DNA of 64,000 nucleotides from Paraburkholderia megapolitana (GTDB taxonomy: Bacteria; Pseudomonadota; Gammaproteobacteria; Burkholderiales; Burkholderiaceae), in the NCBI RefSeq assembly GCF_007556815.1, contig NZ_CP041745.1, forward strand, positions 3,015,001-3,079,000, in the 5' to 3' direction. Position 1 is the stretch's first letter; each line of letters opens with the position of its first letter. The position numbers and the translations under genes were made by a program. Below, in pieces: positions 8,382 to 16,326 of the stretch. The notes below the pieces were generated by a model, which saw only the letters and a program-made list of their open reading frames with translations, was not told the origin of the DNA and searched no databases.

Positions 8382-9353
8382 ATGCCGGTTTCACCCAGCG
8401 TCGGGAAATTCCTCAACCACCAGCGGGAGGCGAGCACGGTGAACATGACCGAGCTCGAACCGCCGGCCGCACGTGACTACTTCGACTTCTTCGCGTTGCA
8501 CTGCGATATCGCACCGCGTCCGCTTCACACAGTCGAGGATGTGCTTATCGATACGCGTGACGGTGCGCAGATCGCCGCGCGCATCTACTATCCCTGCGAA
8601 CCGAACTGGGCGGATCCGGTCCCTGCGCTGTTGTACTTTCACGCGGGCGGTTATGTGGTCGGTAGCCTGAAGTCAGCCGAGGGCGTGTGCCGGATGCTGG
8701 CCGCCGAGGCGCGCTGTGCCGTGGTATCGGTCGATTACCGGCTCGCACCCGAGTACCGGTTTCCCTGTGCGGTCAATGATGCAATCGATGCCTTGTGCTG
8801 GTTATTTAACAAAGCCCCATCGCTCGCTATCGACACACGCAGACTCGCGATCGGTGGCGAAAGCGCCGGCGCCACGCTCGCGACCGTCGGCGCCGTCTAT
8901 GCCCGCGATGCACACATCCCGCTTGCGTTGCAGATGCTGATCTACCCAGGGCTATCGGCACGCATCGATACCGATGCTCATCGCCAGTATGGCGAGGGAT
9001 ATTTCGTGTCGCTGCGCACGATTCGCTGGATCCAGCGAACCTATCTGGAAAACGCCGACGATCTCGACGACTGGCGTTTCGCGCCGCTCGACGGCGAACG
9101 CAACGCGCCATCCAGCTGGAGCGGTCTTGCGCCCGCATGGATCGCATCGGCCGAATGCGACCCGTCACAAGACATGCATCTGGCGTATGCCGGCAAGTTG
9201 CGAAGCCACGGAAACCGCGTCGACATTCATCTCTATCCAGGGATGATTCATGGTTTCTTTTCTATGGGCAGCGTGATTCCCGAGGCGGCAATTGCTCATC
9301 AGGACGCTGTCGACATTTTACGTGCAGCGCTTGGAACCACGGAACTGGAATGA
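8382..9353 (+). CDS. HSL-family alpha/beta hydrolase (esterase)
   Basis: A 323-residue esterase of the hormone-sensitive lipase class. The oxyanion motif reads HAGG (87-90) in place of the usual HGGG, followed by YRLAPEYRFP, the nucleophile elbow GESAG (Ser161), Asp260 in the AECDPSQD stretch, and His290 in PGMIHGFF. All three triad residues are present. It follows the SDR after 46 bases and runs in the same direction, so it is likely in the same transcript. It could hydrolyse an ester or thioester intermediate, release product, or act as a resistance or detoxification enzyme; the sequence does not decide. A later in-frame ATG at 8445 would remove 21 residues without touching the fold. Confidence 0.92.
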   Translation: MPVSPSVGKFLNHQREASTVNMTELEPPAARDYFDFFALHCDIAPRPLHTVEDVLIDTRDGAQIAARIYYPCEPNWADPVPALLYFHAGGYVVGSLKSAEGVCRMLAAEARCAVVSVDYRLAPEYRFPCAVNDAIDALCWLFNKAPSLAIDTRRLAIGGESAGATLATVGAVYARDAHIPLALQMLIYPGLSARIDTDAHRQYGEGYFVSLRTIRWIQRTYLENADDLDDWRFAPLDGERNAPSSWSGLAPAWIASAECDPSQDMHLAYAGKLRSHGNRVDIHLYPGMIHGFFSMGSVIPEAAIAHQDAVDILRAALGTTELE

Positions 9354-9405
9354 CTTCGCGGGCGTGGCGTCCGAGCGGGCCAGACCCATCACCAAAGGAA
9401 AACCG

Positions 9406-10740
9406 ATGACCGAACGCAAAGAGAAGATGAAGCTAGGCGTCTTTCTCTACCAACCTGGGCACCACGTTGCGGGGTGGCGTCATCCCGAATCGCGCGCGGA
9501 TCAGGCGTTGAATTTTCAACTCTATGCCGAGACGGTTCAGCTTGCCGAGCGGGCGAAGTTCGACCTGGCGTTCCTCGCGGACACAGCCGGCATCTGGGGC
9601 ACCGACATCAAGGATCTGAGCCGCGGCGGAAAATTCGTATCGCAGTTCGAGCCATTGACGTTGCTGTCCGCGCTATCCGTCGTGACGGACCGCATCGGCC
9701 TCGTCGCAACGGCCACGACAACATATAACGAACCGTTTCACATCGCACGCAAGTTCGCATCGCTCGATCACTTAAGCGGCGGGCGAGCGGGATGGAACGT
9801 CGTGACGTCGTCGAACGAATCGGAAGCGCTCAACTTCAGCCGCGATGCGCACAGTGCGCACGCCGACCGCTATGTGCGTGCGCGAGAGTTCGTTCAGGTG
9901 GTTAAAGGCTTGTGGAACAGCTGGGAAGAAGATGCGTTTCTGTACGACAAGGAGGCAGGCCTCTATTTCGACGAACGCAAGGTGCACGTATTGCATCACC
10001 GCGGCGAGCACTTTTCGGTGCGAGGACCGCTGAATGTCGCACGCACGCCGCAAGGGCATCCGGTGATATTCGAGGCGGGTCAGTCGGACGCGGGCAAGGC
10101 GCTTGCTGCCGAGACAGCGGAAGCTGTCTTCACGATCCAGCAGTCGCTCGCCGGCGCGCAGGGCTACTATGCGGAACTGAAGTCGGGAGCCGAAGCGGCC
10201 GGCCGTTCGCCCCGGGACCTGAAGGTGATGCCGGGCGTCTTTCCAATCGTCGGACGCACTGCCGAAGAAGCGGAAGAGAAATACGCGCAGCTTCAGGATC
10301 TGGTTCATCCGGACGTCGGGATGACATTGCTTTCCGCGATGCTCGGCGACGTGGACCTGTCGGGCTACAAGCTGGACGAACCACTGCCCGAATTACCCGA
10401 CACCAACATGAGCAAGAGCCGGCTCGCGTTACTCGTGCGCACCGCGCGCGAGCAGAATCTCACCCTCAGGGAACTGTATCTGACAGTTGCTTGTGCGAGA
10501 GGACACTGGATCGTGCGTGGCACCGCGCAACACATCGCAGACCAGCTTGAAGAGCGCTTCGTCAATCATGCGGCCGACGGCTTCATCGTGATGCCGCCGC
10601 ACTTCCCCGGTGGCTTGATCGACTTTGTCGAACAGGTGGTGCCGGAGCTACAGCGGCGTGGGTTGTTTCGCACCGAGTATCAGGGGCGGACGCTGCGCGA
10701 TCATCTGGGGTTGCCGCGGCCTGTGGTGTGCGTCGGGTGA
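9406..10740 (+). CDS. NtaA/SnaA/DszA-family FMN-dependent monooxygenase (copy 1)
   Basis: A 444-residue TIM-barrel flavin monooxygenase of the bacterial luciferase superfamily. Marks are PGHHVAGWRHP near the start, the LTLLSALS and GLVATATTTYNEPFH strands, RAGWNVVTS, and the RTPQGHPV loop. Relatives oxidise nitrilotriacetate, dibenzothiophene sulfone or alkylated cysteine using free FMNH2 from a partner reductase. I chose the ATG at 9406 because it follows AAAGGAAA by 5 bases and starts just before the conserved core; the open frame extends 38 codons upstream into the hydrolase gene. It follows the esterase by 52 bases. It may be the last gene of the biosynthetic operon or belong functionally with the transporter operon after 12580, which carries its paralogue and a flavin reductase. 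Confidence 0.92.
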   Translation: MTERKEKMKLGVFLYQPGHHVAGWRHPESRADQALNFQLYAETVQLAERAKFDLAFLADTAGIWGTDIKDLSRGGKFVSQFEPLTLLSALSVVTDRIGLVATATTTYNEPFHIARKFASLDHLSGGRAGWNVVTSSNESEALNFSRDAHSAHADRYVRAREFVQVVKGLWNSWEEDAFLYDKEAGLYFDERKVHVLHHRGEHFSVRGPLNVARTPQGHPVIFEAGQSDAGKALAAETAEAVFTIQQSLAGAQGYYAELKSGAEAAGRSPRDLKVMPGVFPIVGRTAEEAEEKYAQLQDLVHPDVGMTLLSAMLGDVDLSGYKLDEPLPELPDTNMSKSRLALLVRTAREQNLTLRELYLTVACARGHWIVRGTAQHIADQLEERFVNHAADGFIVMPPHFPGGLIDFVEQVVPELQRRGLFRTEYQGRTLRDHLGLPRPVVCVG

Positions 10741-10838
10741 AAGCAAATTCACGTGTGGAGTTCGTCACGGTGCAGCCGTCGGATAGTGCATCTGGATACT
10801 GTATGGGCGGCGGCACGTAATTGCGGGTGATCGTTCTG

Positions 10839-11156
10839 TTAGCGCTTTAACGACCGGTAGACCGGGATCGCAATGTATTTGCCTGCAAGCCACGCGAGCA
10901 TAAACGCCAGGAACCAGGAAGGTCCGAGCACAAAGATGAGCAGAAGGATTTCCTCGTTCGCAATATAGTTGCCGATAAACCATACAAGAATCAGCGCTAG
11001 TAAGAAGAAGGCCCCGAACACGGGAATAAGCGCGAACGGGCTACCCCACAGACTCGGTTTGCCAAGCCATGTGTATGTAAATGCCCACGATATGAATCGA
11101 TTGGACAAGACTAGCGACGCCAGCAGCACAATCATCGTTTTGATCGCGGTCTTCAT
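10839..11156 (-). CDS. small hypothetical membrane protein
   Basis: The 105-residue translation from the ATG at 11156 is mostly hydrophobic. It has about three membrane-spanning stretches (near residues 7-22, 40-66 and 70-97), short polar turns and a basic C-terminal RSLKR. The frame extends 22 codons further upstream, but that part (LSLLCVAFYPLEDANCP) looks less like a start. I do not recognise a family. It is convergent with the monooxygenase gene and lies behind the LysR gene with a gap of about 315 bases. The consistent membrane pattern argues for a real gene, but there is no independent support. Confidence 0.55.
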   Translation of the reverse strand: MKTAIKTMIVLLASLVLSNRFISWAFTYTWLGKPSLWGSPFALIPVFGAFFLLALILVWFIGNYIANEEILLLIFVLGPSWFLAFMLAWLAGKYIAIPVYRSLKR

Positions 11157-11471
11157 CGGACAGTTGGCATCCTCTAGTGGGTAAAAGGCCACGCACAATA
11201 GCGAGAGTTCAGCCGGAAACACGAAGGCAGGTGACGCTCAGGAGTCTCGCCGGATTGTGCTACTCGGCTAACACCAGAGCGGTGCAGATTCGAGGGCTAT
11301 ACGAACAGGACATCATCGACACTCCGTTCGAATCAGCATTCCGACCTTCGGCGATCCAGCGCAGTGCGGTAAATTCGCTTCCTTATTCGCGTCGGCATAT
11401 TCGCGTTTGTCCGCAGTACCTGTGAGCCCATCGACCTGTCGACGCAAGGCTACGGCTCTTTTTCAGGTCCG

Positions 11472-12389
11472 CTAGCGCTTCGACGCACGCGCGTCCTTTG
11501 CCTCGTTGAATTCGAGCAGCAGCATGTCGCGAAACCCCTTTGCCGCCGTAGACAACGGGCGAGCGGTCGACGTAATCAGATACGCGCGATAGTCGATGCG
11601 CGGCTTGAACGCGGCGATGTGATAGCCGAGATGCGCGAGCTCGAGCGCCGATTCGCGGATCACGAGCCCGACGCCCAGACCATGCGCCACCATATGACAG
11701 ACCGTCGATGCCCACGGTGTCTCCGCGCGAATGCGTCGTTCGACGCCGCTCGAATCGAATACCGCATCGACGGATGTGCGCGCCTTCACGTTGGAAGCCA
11801 TCGAAATGAAGTCTTCGCCGGACAGATCGCTCGGCTGCAAAACGGGTCGTCCAGTCAGGCGGTGCCCTTTGGGCAAAATGCACACGATCTCCGAACTGGT
11901 GACTTCCTCGCTGCGCAAACCCTCGCGATCCGATGCGCGTAGTGCAATGCCGAGATCGATGGTTTGCCGCGACACGGCTTCGATCACGCTGTCAGTCGAC
12001 ATCGGCTCCAGCGATGTCAGCAGTCCCTCCCGCTCCGCGACATAGCGCGTGATGCGCTCGGTGATCCAGCCCTCGGCGAATGCGGGAAATACACCGACGC
12101 GCAAATAGCCGCGCCGTGTCATGCCGATATCTCTCGCCACGTCGTTCAGGTAGTCGAGGCCGCGATATACCTGCGTGACTTCCGCGAAGAAGATTTCCGC
12201 TTCCGGCGTCGGCACGAGTTTGCCCCGGCGCCGCTCGAAAGCGACGAAGCCGGCCTCCTGCTCGAAGCGCTCGATCATCCGGCTCACGGCCGGCTGCGAT
12301 ACGTTCAGGCGCTGCCCGGCAACGGTGATCGAACCGTGCGTCATCACCGCGACAAACACTTCCATCTGCTTGGCATTAAGCCTGGCCAC
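11472..12389 (-). CDS. LysR-family transcriptional regulator of the transporter/monooxygenase operon
   Basis: A 305-residue LysR protein when started at the GTG at 12389, which has a GGGGGA ribosome site 5 bases upstream and gives the usual LysR length; the frame extends 31 further codons with no family signal. The winged helix-turn-helix covers about residues 4-62 (GSITVAGQRLNVSQPAVSRMI), followed by a periplasmic-binding-like effector domain (RVGVFPAF, LGIALRAS, HGLGVGLVI). It is divergent from the ABC transporter operon starting at 12580, the classical arrangement for a LysR activator sensing the imported substrate or its product. The effector is unknown. Confidence 0.93.
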   Translation of the reverse strand: MARLNAKQMEVFVAVMTHGSITVAGQRLNVSQPAVSRMIERFEQEAGFVAFERRRGKLVPTPEAEIFFAEVTQVYRGLDYLNDVARDIGMTRRGYLRVGVFPAFAEGWITERITRYVAEREGLLTSLEPMSTDSVIEAVSRQTIDLGIALRASDREGLRSEEVTSSEIVCILPKGHRLTGRPVLQPSDLSGEDFISMASNVKARTSVDAVFDSSGVERRIRAETPWASTVCHMVAHGLGVGLVIRESALELAHLGYHIAAFKPRIDYRAYLITSTARPLSTAAKGFRDMLLLEFNEAKDARASKR

Positions 12390-12579
12390 GAGCGTGTCCC
12401 CCCGACAGTTGATGCAATGCGGTAGCGTTGAAAACCCGCCGAGCAACGATCTTAGGGCATTACATAGAGTAGGATCAAACAAACAAAATTGTAATGGATG
12501 TAATAGTTTTGCCTGCCTATAGTCGCTTCATCGACGCATTGCGCACCTTTCGAAACGACTGCTTCACGAGGACAGGCCA
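12390..12579. promoter_or_regulatory. divergent control region between LysR gene and transporter operon
   Basis: This 190-base gap is clearly AT-rich around 12460-12525 compared with its flanks. A TATAGT that could serve as a forward -10 box is at 12518-12523; no good -35 lies at the right distance, as expected for an activator-dependent promoter. ATTGTAATGGATGTAAT lies between about 12488 and 12505 and could hold the LysR site, but I cannot single out one T-N11-A motif. Confidence 0.45.
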
Positions 12580-13518
12580 GTGGACATTGAAGCTCGCAAA
12601 GACATGCAGGACCCCGCTGCGTTTTTCACGGAGACGCCGCTCGTCCACCGGCATAAGGGCGCAGCGCACAGGCCCGGCGTGCAGCAGCCCGCGGGCTTGC
12701 GCATTCACGCGCGGCCGAAGAAGTCCGACTGGTTCTGGTACGCCATGCTGCTGGTCGTCTTTGTACTATTCGTCGAACTGGTGGTCGACAATCCCCGCTG
12801 GCAGTGGGACATCGTCGCCCATTACCTGTTCAACAAGCGTGTGATGAAGGGACTCGGGAATACATTGATCCTGACCCTGCTGTCGAGCGCGCTTGGCCTG
12901 TGTTTTGGCGTCGCGATCGCCGCCTGCCGGATGGCGGACAACGCAGTGCTGCGCGCCGCTGGCTACGTGTACATCTGGATCATCCGCGCGACGCCGCCGC
13001 TTGCGATGCTGCTGTTCCTGTTCTTCCTGTCTGCGCTGATCCCGCGGCTCTATCTGCCGTTGCCGTTACTGCACGCGAATCTGTTCGACATCGACACCAA
13101 CCAGATCGTCTCGCGCTTCAGTGCGGCCGTGATCGGTCTCGCGATGTACCTCGGTGGCTATAGCGCGGAAATTTTTCGCGGCGGCGTTTCAGCCGTCGAC
13201 CGCGGACAGCGCGAAGCCTGCAAGGCGATCGGCATGAGCGATTTCCGCACGATGTGGCATGTGGTCATGCCGCAAGCGGTACGCATCATCATTCCGCCAC
13301 TCGCCAACGAACTGATCACGATGTTCAAGAACACATCGCTCGTCACGGTGATCGGCTATGTCGAACTCCTGACAACCGTGCAACTGATCTACGCGACCAA
13401 CTTCGAAACGATTCCATTGCTGACCGTCGCCTGTATCTGGTATCTGGCGCTGACGAGCCTCGCAATGGCGGCGCAGAGTCTGCTTGAACGTCACTTCAGG
13501 AAAGGAGTGCGGACGTGA
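12580..13518 (+). CDS. polar amino acid-type ABC transporter permease
   Basis: A 312-residue inner-membrane permease of the HisM/GlnP type. A polar N-terminal tail of about 50 residues is followed by TM helices starting near 52 and the transport core with GNTLILTLLSSALG and RATPPLAMLLF. The ATPase-contact EAA loop reads EACKAIG at 212-218 and continues to PQAVRIIIPPLANEL. The GTG start at 12580 follows GAGGACAG; an ATG at 12604 is an alternative. Only one permease gene is present, so it probably works as a homodimer. It is translationally coupled to the ATPase gene and belongs with the binding protein at 16327. Confidence 0.94.
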   Translation: MDIEARKDMQDPAAFFTETPLVHRHKGAAHRPGVQQPAGLRIHARPKKSDWFWYAMLLVVFVLFVELVVDNPRWQWDIVAHYLFNKRVMKGLGNTLILTLLSSALGLCFGVAIAACRMADNAVLRAAGYVYIWIIRATPPLAMLLFLFFLSALIPRLYLPLPLLHANLFDIDTNQIVSRFSAAVIGLAMYLGGYSAEIFRGGVSAVDRGQREACKAIGMSDFRTMWHVVMPQAVRIIIPPLANELITMFKNTSLVTVIGYVELLTTVQLIYATNFETIPLLTVACIWYLALTSLAMAAQSLLERHFRKGVRT

Positions 13519-14318
13519 ACCCGATTTTCAAGGAAACATCGGAGATGAACGACGCGACATGCTTTCTCGACATGCGCGCCGTTACGAAGCAGTTCGGCGA
13601 CTTCATCGCGCTGGATGCTGTGGACTTCTCGCTGTCCAAAGGCGAAGTCGTCGCGATAATCGGGCCGTCCGGTTCGGGCAAGAGCACACTGCTTCGCTGC
13701 ATCAATATGCTCGAATTGATCGACTCCGGCAGCATCACCTTCAAGGGCGAAGTGCTCGGCACGGAAATGCGCGGGACCCGCTGCGTCCGCCTGCCGAATA
13801 AAACACTCGATCAGCAACGCCGTTACTTCGGCATGGTCTTTCAGGGCTTCCATCTGTTCCCGCACTATTCGGCGCTCGACAACGTGCTGGCCGGCCCGTG
13901 CATCGTCGGGCGCAAGCGCAAGCGCGACGCGATGGAGCGCGGCAAGTACCTGTTGTCGCGCGTTGGACTCGCAGACCGGATGCACCACTACCCAGCCGAG
14001 CTGTCGGGCGGACAGAAGCAGCGCGTCGCGATAGCACGCGCGCTTGCGATGGAACCGGAAGTGATGCTGTTCGACGAGCCGACCAGTGCGCTCGATCCGG
14101 AACTCGTCAACGAAGTGCTCAACGTGATCAGAGAGCTGGCGCTCGCGGACACCACGATGATCGTCGTCACGCACGAAATGGAATTTGCGCGCAAGGTGGC
14201 AAGCCGGGTAGTGCTGATGGACGGCGGCCGCATCGTCGATGAGGGCACACCGGCCTACATCTTCAACGGCGGCGGAACCGAACGCTGCAAACGCTTTCTT
14301 TCCAGCCTGCACACCTAG
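13515..14318 (+). CDS. polar amino acid-type ABC transporter ATP-binding protein
   Basis: A 267-residue ATPase of the GlnQ/HisP type that powers the adjacent permease. Walker A GPSGSGKST is at 50-58, the Q-loop is in VFQGFHLFPH, the ABC signature LSGGQ is at 163-167, Walker B VMLFDEP at 183-189, and the H-loop is in VVTHEMEFA. The insert before the Q-loop (VLGTEMRGTRCVRLPN) is slightly longer than usual. It starts with a GTG that overlaps the permease stop (GTGA) and has AAAGGAG 7 bases upstream. Confidence 0.95.
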   Translation: MNPIFKETSEMNDATCFLDMRAVTKQFGDFIALDAVDFSLSKGEVVAIIGPSGSGKSTLLRCINMLELIDSGSITFKGEVLGTEMRGTRCVRLPNKTLDQQRRYFGMVFQGFHLFPHYSALDNVLAGPCIVGRKRKRDAMERGKYLLSRVGLADRMHHYPAELSGGQKQRVAIARALAMEPEVMLFDEPTSALDPELVNEVLNVIRELALADTTMIVVTHEMEFARKVASRVVLMDGGRIVDEGTPAYIFNGGGTERCKRFLSSLHT

Positions 14319-14367
14319 TGCATGACGGTCAATCGGTGATCTGGAAACTTCAATCGGGATTGGAAAA

Positions 14368-15690
14368 ATGACTGCTACAGACGGAAAAATTCGAATTGGC
14401 CTGTCGATGCGCTATCTGGGTTATCACATGGCTGCATGGCGGCATCCGGATGTGCCGTCAGCAGGTGCCATCGATTTCAATTATTTTCTTCGTACTGCAA
14501 GGAAAGCGGAAGAAGCCAGACTGGACATGATCTTCTTTGCCGACGGAATCGGTGTCCGCGCAAACGACACGCCTAAAGGATCGCTCGCCCGCGACGCAAA
14601 GAATGCCGAACTCGAACCACTGACCTTGCTGGCCGCGATCGGTGCGTGCACATCGCACATCGGCCTCGTCGCGACGGCTTCGACGACGTACAACGAGCCT
14701 TTCCATATCGCACGCAAGTATGCATCGATCGACCATATCAGCGGCGGTCGCGCGGGCTGGAACGTCGTCACGTCGTGGTCGCAGCAGGAAGCGTGGAATT
14801 TCAGCCGCGACGAGCATCTCGGCTATGAAGAGCGTTATGAGCGCGCGGACGAGTTCGTCGAGGTAGTCAGGAAGCTGTGGGACAGCTGGGAAGACGACGC
14901 GTTTATCCGTGACAAGGCGAGCGGTGTTTTCTATGACGAGGCTAAGCTGCATGTGCCGAATCACAAGGGCAAGCACTTCAAGGTGCGCGGCCCGCTGAAC
15001 TCCGCGCGCACGCCGCAAGGTCGTCCGATCATCGTGCAAGCCGGTGCCGCCGAAGCGGGCCGCGAGCTTGCTGCGCGCTATGCCGATGTCGTCTATAGCA
15101 ACGCAAGCAGCATGGAAGGCGCCAAGGCCTACTACGACGATCTCAAAGGCCGCCTTGCGAAATACGGTCGCACGCCAGATCAACTTTTGATCATGCCCGG
15201 CGTCACGCTGTATGTCGGCAAGACGCGCGGCGACGCGCAGGACAAGTTCGATCAGCTACAAAATCTGATCGATCCGCTTAGCGGATTAGCCATTCTGTAC
15301 GGCGTGCTCGGCGATCTGTCCGAATACGATCTCGACGGACCAGTGCCCGATGTCGGCAATCAGCGTGTGCGCAGTATCGCGGAGAATCTGCTTGCGCTGG
15401 CGCACAGAGAAAACCTGACGATCCGCCAGATGTACAAGCGCGTGGCCTCGGGCAATAACTGGCAGATCGTCGGCACCGCGGAAGACGTCGTCGATGAAAT
15501 GGAAAGGTGGTTCCGGGCCGGCGCTGCCGATGGCTTCAATATCTGCCCGGCGACATTGCCACAGGGTGTTGACGACCTGACGCAATACATCCTTCCCGAA
15601 CTGCGCAAGCGCGGGCTGTTCCGCACCGAGTACGAGGCGAGCACGTTGAGAGGCAATCTCGGACTGCGTCCCCTGCACCTTGGCGACTAG
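14368..15690 (+). CDS. NtaA/SnaA/DszA-family FMN-dependent monooxygenase (copy 2)
   Basis: A 440-residue luciferase-like monooxygenase, clearly paralogous to the protein at 9406. It shares YHMAAWRHPD, LTLLAAIGA, GLVATASTTYNEPFH, GGRAGWNVVTSW, RTPQGRP and the GLFRTEYE...LGL ending. Sitting between the ATPase and a flavin reductase, it should oxidise the substrate imported by the transporter, using FMNH2 made by that reductase. In this family the reaction usually splits a C-S or C-N bond through hydroxylation. YtnJ of the Bacillus ytmI operon, which acts on S-alkylcysteines and sits with an amino-acid ABC transporter and a LysR regulator, is the closest contextual model I know. The actual substrate is inference only. 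Confidence 0.94.
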   Translation: MTATDGKIRIGLSMRYLGYHMAAWRHPDVPSAGAIDFNYFLRTARKAEEARLDMIFFADGIGVRANDTPKGSLARDAKNAELEPLTLLAAIGACTSHIGLVATASTTYNEPFHIARKYASIDHISGGRAGWNVVTSWSQQEAWNFSRDEHLGYEERYERADEFVEVVRKLWDSWEDDAFIRDKASGVFYDEAKLHVPNHKGKHFKVRGPLNSARTPQGRPIIVQAGAAEAGRELAARYADVVYSNASSMEGAKAYYDDLKGRLAKYGRTPDQLLIMPGVTLYVGKTRGDAQDKFDQLQNLIDPLSGLAILYGVLGDLSEYDLDGPVPDVGNQRVRSIAENLLALAHRENLTIRQMYKRVASGNNWQIVGTAEDVVDEMERWFRAGAADGFNICPATLPQGVDDLTQYILPELRKRGLFRTEYEASTLRGNLGLRPLHLGD

Positions 15691-15762
15691 ATCCCGGTTT
15701 CTGAAAAAGTATCGTGCGCCGCTTGCCAAGGAGCGGTGCCTTTCTGACGCGAGGCGTTTCAC

Positions 15763-16263
15763 ATGAGCACCGACACGACCGGCGAACTCTTCCGCAACGC
15801 GATGGCGCGCTTCACGAACGGTGTCACCGTCATCACGACCGCGAAAAGCGGCACACCGTTCGGCCTGATCGCGACATCGGTGTGCAGCCTGTCTGCCGAT
15901 CCGCCGACGGTGCTTGTCTGCGTGAATCGAAGCGCGAGCGCACACGACGTGATCCTGCGTGCGAAGGTGTTTGCCGTCAATCTGCTGTCCGCCGATCAGA
16001 AGAACGTCGCGCAACGTTTTGCCAGCGAGAAAGGGCCGTCCCGTTTCGATCCGACGCAATGGACAACCGGCAAGAGTGGTGCGCCGTTGCTGACCGGCAG
16101 TGTCGTCTCTCTCGATTGCAAGGTAATCGCGACGCACAATGGGTACTCGCATACGATCTTTATCGGCGAGATCACCGATTCATCGACGCACGACGATCCA
16201 TCCGCGCACTGTCTGTTGTGGCATCAGCGTCATTTCGCGGCCGCGGCGATGGAAGCGAGATGA
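15763..16263 (+). CDS. flavin reductase (HpaC/NtaB type)
   Basis: A 166-residue NAD(P)H:FMN oxidoreductase of the flavin_red family. Core marks are FRNAMARFTNGVTVIT, GLIATSVCSLSADPP, VCVNRSAS, FAVNLLS and a C-terminal HCLLWHQRHF. It delivers reduced FMN to two-component monooxygenases such as the two in this window. It starts 72 bases after the monooxygenase stop and runs in the same direction. The length is normal and no domain is missing. Confidence 0.93.
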   Translation: MSTDTTGELFRNAMARFTNGVTVITTAKSGTPFGLIATSVCSLSADPPTVLVCVNRSASAHDVILRAKVFAVNLLSADQKNVAQRFASEKGPSRFDPTQWTTGKSGAPLLTGSVVSLDCKVIATHNGYSHTIFIGEITDSSTHDDPSAHCLLWHQRHFAAAAMEAR

Positions 16264-16326
16264 ACATCACGGCAGAACCTGCGCTTTAGTCCGTCCGGTC
16301 AACCCCATTCCAATCATCCCCACATA

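Noticed and set aside
9406..15690. Bacterial luciferase (luxA) interpretation of the two luciferase-like proteins
   Set aside because: They belong to the NtaA/SnaA/DszA branch, about 440 residues, with no luxB, luxC, luxD or luxE genes.
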